From NCBI GenBank assembly GCA_007375915.1, contig VMFF01000043.1:1-7431 (forward strand): DNA of 7,431 nt, in the 5' to 3' direction. The stretch is from Candidatus Doudnabacteria bacterium Gr01-1014_77 (GTDB lineage Bacteria > Patescibacteriota > Doudnabacteria > UBA920 > VMFF01). The notes under the pieces are model-generated. The model was not told where the DNA came from, made no database searches, and saw only the letters and a program-made list of their open reading frames with translations. The position numbers were made by a program, and so were the translations under genes. Positions 5,906 to 7,431 of the stretch are shown here, piece by piece (positions within the stretch are counted from its first letter, which is position 1; every line of letters begins with the position of its first letter).

Positions 5906-5982
5906 GGCGGAGTAGCTCAGTTAGTTAGAGCGTGGGACTCATAAGCCCAAGGTCAGTGGTGCAATTCCACTCTCCGCTACCA
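5906..5982 (+). tRNA. tRNA with anticodon CAT, elongator Met or Ile2
   Basis: A 77-nt cloverleaf: acceptor GGCGGAG/CTCCGCT with a G1-U72 wobble, D-stem GCTC/GAGC, anticodon loop CTCATAA, T-stem AGTGG/CCACT, discriminator A and encoded CCA. With the initiator already assigned, it is elongator tRNA-Met or the tRNA-Ile whose C34 becomes lysidine; sequence alone does not decide. Three positions are odd: the D-loop AGTTAGTTA has A at 18 instead of G, the T-loop TGCAATT has G at 55 instead of U, and anticodon stem pair 31-39 is an A-G mismatch. Positions 18 and 55 normally touch each other, so those two changes hit one contact. Confidence 0.88.
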
Positions 5983-6003
5983 GAGAAAAATTTAATATGT
6001 CAT

Positions 6004-6080
6004 GGAGCCATAGCTCAGTTGGTTAGAGCGTCCGCCTGTCACGCGGAAGGTCGGGGGTTCGAGTCCCCTTGGCTCCGCCA
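6004..6080 (+). tRNA. tRNA-Asp (anticodon GTC)
   Basis: Regular 77-nt cloverleaf: acceptor GGAGCCA/TGGCTCC, D-stem GCTC/GAGC with the normal AGTTGGTTA loop, anticodon stem TCCGC/GCGGA around CTGTCAC, T-arm GGGGG/CCCCT around TTCGAGT, discriminator G73 as in Asp tRNAs, and encoded CCA. It has none of the anomalies of the two upstream tRNAs. No terminator follows before the membrane-protein gene 14 nt downstream, so the two are probably co-transcribed. Confidence 0.97.
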
Positions 6081-6094
6081 TTACTTTTTGATAA

Positions 6095-6430
6095 ATGAAA
6101 TTCTTATTATCAATTAACTATTTCTACTGGTTAGTACTTTCTGCTCTTTTTTTTGCGGCAGGAGAATTCCTGTCTAAAAAGTTTGCTCTTACACCGAAGT
6201 TAAGTTTTGTGCTTTTAATCATACTAGCTTATACACTCGGGACTCTTGCGTGGTTGCCAGCTATTTTACAGAAGAATCAGTTATCAACCGTGGGAGTAAT
6301 CTGGTCAGTTCTAAGTCTGTTAACTACAGTTTTGATTGGTGTATTAATTTTTAGCGAGAAATTAGGTTATATAGGTATTTTGGGGATTGTGGCTGCAATA
6401 GTCTCTATAGTGCTTTTATCAATTGGATAA
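6095..6430 (+). CDS. Four-helix DMT-superfamily (SMR/EamA-like) membrane protein
   Basis: The 111 residues form four hydrophobic helices at about 9-31, 36-58, 64-88 and 90-110. The third and fourth (GVIWSVLSLLTTVLIGVLIFSEKLGY, then ILGIVAAIVSIVLL; compare the W-S...F-x-E-x-L pattern of EmrE) follow the small multidrug resistance and EamA half-transporter layout. Such proteins work as dimers exporting cations, polyamines or lipid-linked sugars. The substrate here is unknown. The coupling glutamate of EmrE would align near F20; the only acidic residue in helix 1 is E24, about one turn away, so a true multidrug antiporter is doubtful. It starts 14 nt after tRNA-Asp with no Shine-Dalgarno site and ends before the terminator at 6462. 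Confidence 0.75.
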   Translation: MKFLLSINYFYWLVLSALFFAAGEFLSKKFALTPKLSFVLLIILAYTLGTLAWLPAILQKNQLSTVGVIWSVLSLLTTVLIGVLIFSEKLGYIGILGIVAAIVSIVLLSIG

Positions 6431-6440
6431 GTATATAATT

Positions 6441-6498
6441 AGGGCTAGGTATAGTATTTGTAACTCCTTTTGGGAGTTTTTTAATTTGCCCTAGCTTT
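6441..6498 (+). repeat. Inverted repeat enclosing a terminator
   Basis: AGGGCTAGG (6441-6449) can pair with CCTAGCTTT (6490-6498): six Watson-Crick pairs (GCTAGG/CCTAGC), two G-U and one A-U. The terminator hairpin lies in the middle, and the right arm runs into the promoter TG at 6498. It could lengthen the terminator structure or mark the edge of a rearranged segment. Confidence 0.4.
6462..6482 (+). terminator. Rho-independent terminator after the membrane-protein gene
   Basis: AACTCC (6462-6467) and GGAGTT (6473-6478) form a 6-bp stem with loop TTTTG, followed by a T-run to 6482. It probably ends the transcript covering the tRNAs and the DMT-like gene. Confidence 0.75.
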
Positions 6499-6506
6499 GA
6501 TATACT
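6498..6506 (+). promoter_or_regulatory. Extended -10 promoter for the gene start at 6528
   Basis: TG-A-TATACT, identical to the motif at 4294-4302 and part of the shared 11-mer TTTGATATACT. There is no convincing -35. The expected start near 6513 leaves a leader of about 15 nt without a Shine-Dalgarno site. Confidence 0.55.
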
Positions 6507-6527
6507 TCATATATATTTAGAAAATCT

Positions 6528-6785
6528 ATGGAATCATACAAGAAATTTAAGTGGGAAATGGTTGGTAATGATTTTAATTCGCCATTCTTTAGAAACTACA
6601 TTTGGACAGCAGCTCCAGCAAAATATCCGAAGCTTTTTTCTGTACCTTCAATTATTGTTGGTATTCTTTCAAGAGAAAATAAAATCACTTCTGAAATTGT
6701 CGTCATATATCCAACTTTGAGAACAATCTTGTGTTGCACAATAAATCTTTCCATCATTAGGAGTATGAACCATACCTGCTTCTAA
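6528..6785 (+). CDS. Unidentified gene start, probably truncated
   Basis: I do not recognise this protein. The frame encodes 85 residues beginning MESYKKFKWEMVGNDF. The first 47 or so (6528-6668) look coding: the codons (GGT, GTT, GCA, AGA, AAA) match the neighbouring genes, and an extended -10 promoter and an upstream terminator frame the start. From about 6669 the frame runs antisense over the phosphatase-family gene, where its translation turns low-complexity and cysteine-rich, as expected for a shadow. The likely reading is a 5' gene remnant joined tail to tail to another truncated gene. A real short protein ending by chance in antisense sequence, or no gene at all, remain possible. Confidence 0.35.
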   Translation: MESYKKFKWEMVGNDFNSPFFRNYIWTAAPAKYPKLFSVPSIIVGILSRENKITSEIVVIYPTLRTILCCTINLSIIRSMNHTCF

Positions 6786-7133
6786 ATGTCCATTTTTATG
6801 TACGCCAATTACAATGCAGTAGCCAGATAAACCTTTTTTATAAGCAAGGGTATTATCAATTGGATCAATAGATACAATAAATTCAGCTTCTCTGGGAAAT
6901 TTTTCATTATAGGGGGAATCTTCTTCTGCTCTTAAATTAAATTTGTAATTTAAACCTAAAAAGGACCTTGATAAGCCTTCCTGCACAATAAAATCGGCAT
7001 CTGTCAAAGCTTGAGCAGCATTACTTTCCCCTTTTTTATCTTCCGAATGTACTCCCTTTTGAATGTTCGAAGCATATCTTCCGTAATCTATTACTCTTGG
7101 TTTAATATCATCAAAAAAATTTTCAATGTCCAT
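6669..7133 (-). CDS. Inositol-monophosphatase-family protein, C-terminally truncated
   Basis: Member of the metal-dependent sugar-phosphatase superfamily (inositol monophosphatase, CysQ, FBPase-like). Of 154 residues, visible motifs are ALTDAD (42-47), the metal-binding EED at 70-72, and SIDPIDNT (88-95), the DPIDGT motif with Asn for Gly, with ligands D90 and D93. The family usually has about 250-270 residues and a second half with the WDxA motif supplying another metal ligand; that half is missing after a TGA stop. Reading past the stop in other frames gives no recognisable continuation. The protein is probably inactive, so this is likely a pseudogene, unless it is a sequencing or assembly break. 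It is divergent from the gene at 7232 across a 98-nt AT-rich gap. Confidence 0.7.
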   Translation of the reverse strand: MDIENFFDDIKPRVIDYGRYASNIQKGVHSEDKKGESNAAQALTDADFIVQEGLSRSFLGLNYKFNLRAEEDSPYNEKFPREAEFIVSIDPIDNTLAYKKGLSGYCIVIGVHKNGHLEAGMVHTPNDGKIYCATQDCSQSWIYDDNFRSDFIFS

Positions 7134-7191
7134 TGAAAATTAATTTACTCTTACTTTAAATAATTATCTTTTTATCAATATATAGATTAAA

Positions 7192-7200
7192 TGCTATAAA
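7192..7200 (+). promoter_or_regulatory. Candidate extended -10 promoter of the Nudix-like gene
   Basis: TG-C-TATAAA in the 98-nt AT-rich divergent gap. The spacing predicts a start near 7207 and a 25-nt leader. The last -10 base is A rather than T, and high AT content makes chance matches common, so support is modest. Confidence 0.35.
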
Positions 7201-7231
7201 TCTTTAAATATAAATTATCTTCGTTCAATAA

Positions 7232-7431
7232 ATGAATAATATTGTTCATAGGCATGGAGGAGTAGGAATTGTTTCAACTTATGATAGAAAAAAATTCTTA
7301 TTTGGAATGTATGACTCTACTTATCCTAAAATAAAATATAGAGGGAGTGTTAATGTATTGGGAGGCAATTTCAAATTTGGAGATTCTTCTCCTTTTGAAA
7401 TATTTAAAAGAGAAATTAATGAGGAATTCTC
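7232..7431 (+). CDS. Nudix-hydrolase-like protein, 3' end outside the window
   Basis: The first 66 residues are in the window. The layout is that of a Nudix domain: strands VGIVSTYD and KKFLFGMYD (about 11-28), then V-L-G-G (42-45), G50-D51, and R60-E61-I-N-E64-E65, which fits the REUxEE core of the Nudix box that binds the metal-diphosphate. The glutamate expected eight residues before R60 is S52, with D51 beside it. Nudix enzymes cleave nucleoside-diphosphate-linked compounds; the substrate cannot be inferred. The start at 7232 has no Shine-Dalgarno site but follows the promoter-like site at 7192. The identification rests on a short stretch. Confidence 0.55.
   Translation, partial: MNNIVHRHGGVGIVSTYDRKKFLFGMYDSTYPKIKYRGSVNVLGGNFKFGDSSPFEIFKREINEEF

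Noticed and set aside
5932..6117. Plus-strand open frame across the second and third tRNAs
   Set aside because: It consists almost wholly of tRNA sequence (GAIAQLVRA-like translations are typical tRNA artefacts).
6434..6439. Perfect TATAAT as a promoter just after the DMT-like gene
   Set aside because: There is no -35 or TG extension, and a transcript from it would end at the terminator within about 40 nt.
6640..6671. UGA read as an amino acid (as in Gracilibacteria or Absconditabacteria), rescuing the truncated phosphatase
   Set aside because: Reading through the TGA soon meets another TGA and gives no family-like sequence, and the long atp genes contain no in-frame TGA.
1..7431. CRISPR array, insertion sequence or phage genes
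   Set aside because: No regularly spaced repeats, transposase, integrase or phage-like frames are visible on either strand.

Overview
The window looks like a stretch of a small, AT-rich bacterial genome of the Candidate Phyla Radiation (Patescibacteria, Parcubacteria-like). The grounds are the compact F-type ATP synthase cluster, a small extra membrane-protein gene between atpG and atpD, 1-5 nt gene spacing, weak use of Shine-Dalgarno sites, and a very short lysine-rich protein gene. This placement is inference from gene style; no 16S or marker phylogeny is available here. The genetic code looks standard, with TAA and TAG stops in the intact genes.

Positions 1-4294 hold the F1 part of the ATP synthase operon: atpA (5' end cut by the window), atpG, an uncharacterised two-helix membrane protein, atpD and atpC, all on the + strand. 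A Rho-independent terminator follows 3 nt after atpC. An extended -10 promoter begins on the last T of that terminator and seems to drive a nearly leaderless gene for the catalytic head of a class II CCA-adding enzyme (4311-4931). The rest of that enzyme follows in another frame (about 4916-5395), but roughly 100 residues carrying the HD-domain active site are missing. The locus is either a decayed gene or a reduced, split enzyme.

The last codons of that fragment contain a near-consensus sigma-70 promoter (TTGACA, 17 bp, TAAAAT). It should make a separate RNA of about 300 nt: a 150-nt leader with mutually exclusive hairpins around 5480-5557, the only strong Shine-Dalgarno site in the window, a 27-residue very basic peptide (5570-5653), and a strong terminator (5691-5725). 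This unit is the best candidate for something undescribed.

A tRNA cluster follows under its own promoter: initiator tRNA-Met, a second CAU tRNA (elongator Met or Ile2) and tRNA-Asp. All encode the 3' CCA. The first two carry unusual bases at D-loop/T-loop contact positions. A four-helix DMT-like membrane protein follows, ending in a terminator nested in a longer inverted repeat.

The last kilobase is disturbed. An unidentified gene start on the + strand (6528 onward) meets, tail to tail, a C-terminally truncated inositol-monophosphatase-family gene on the - strand (6669-7133). A divergent Nudix-like gene begins at 7232 and runs off the window.
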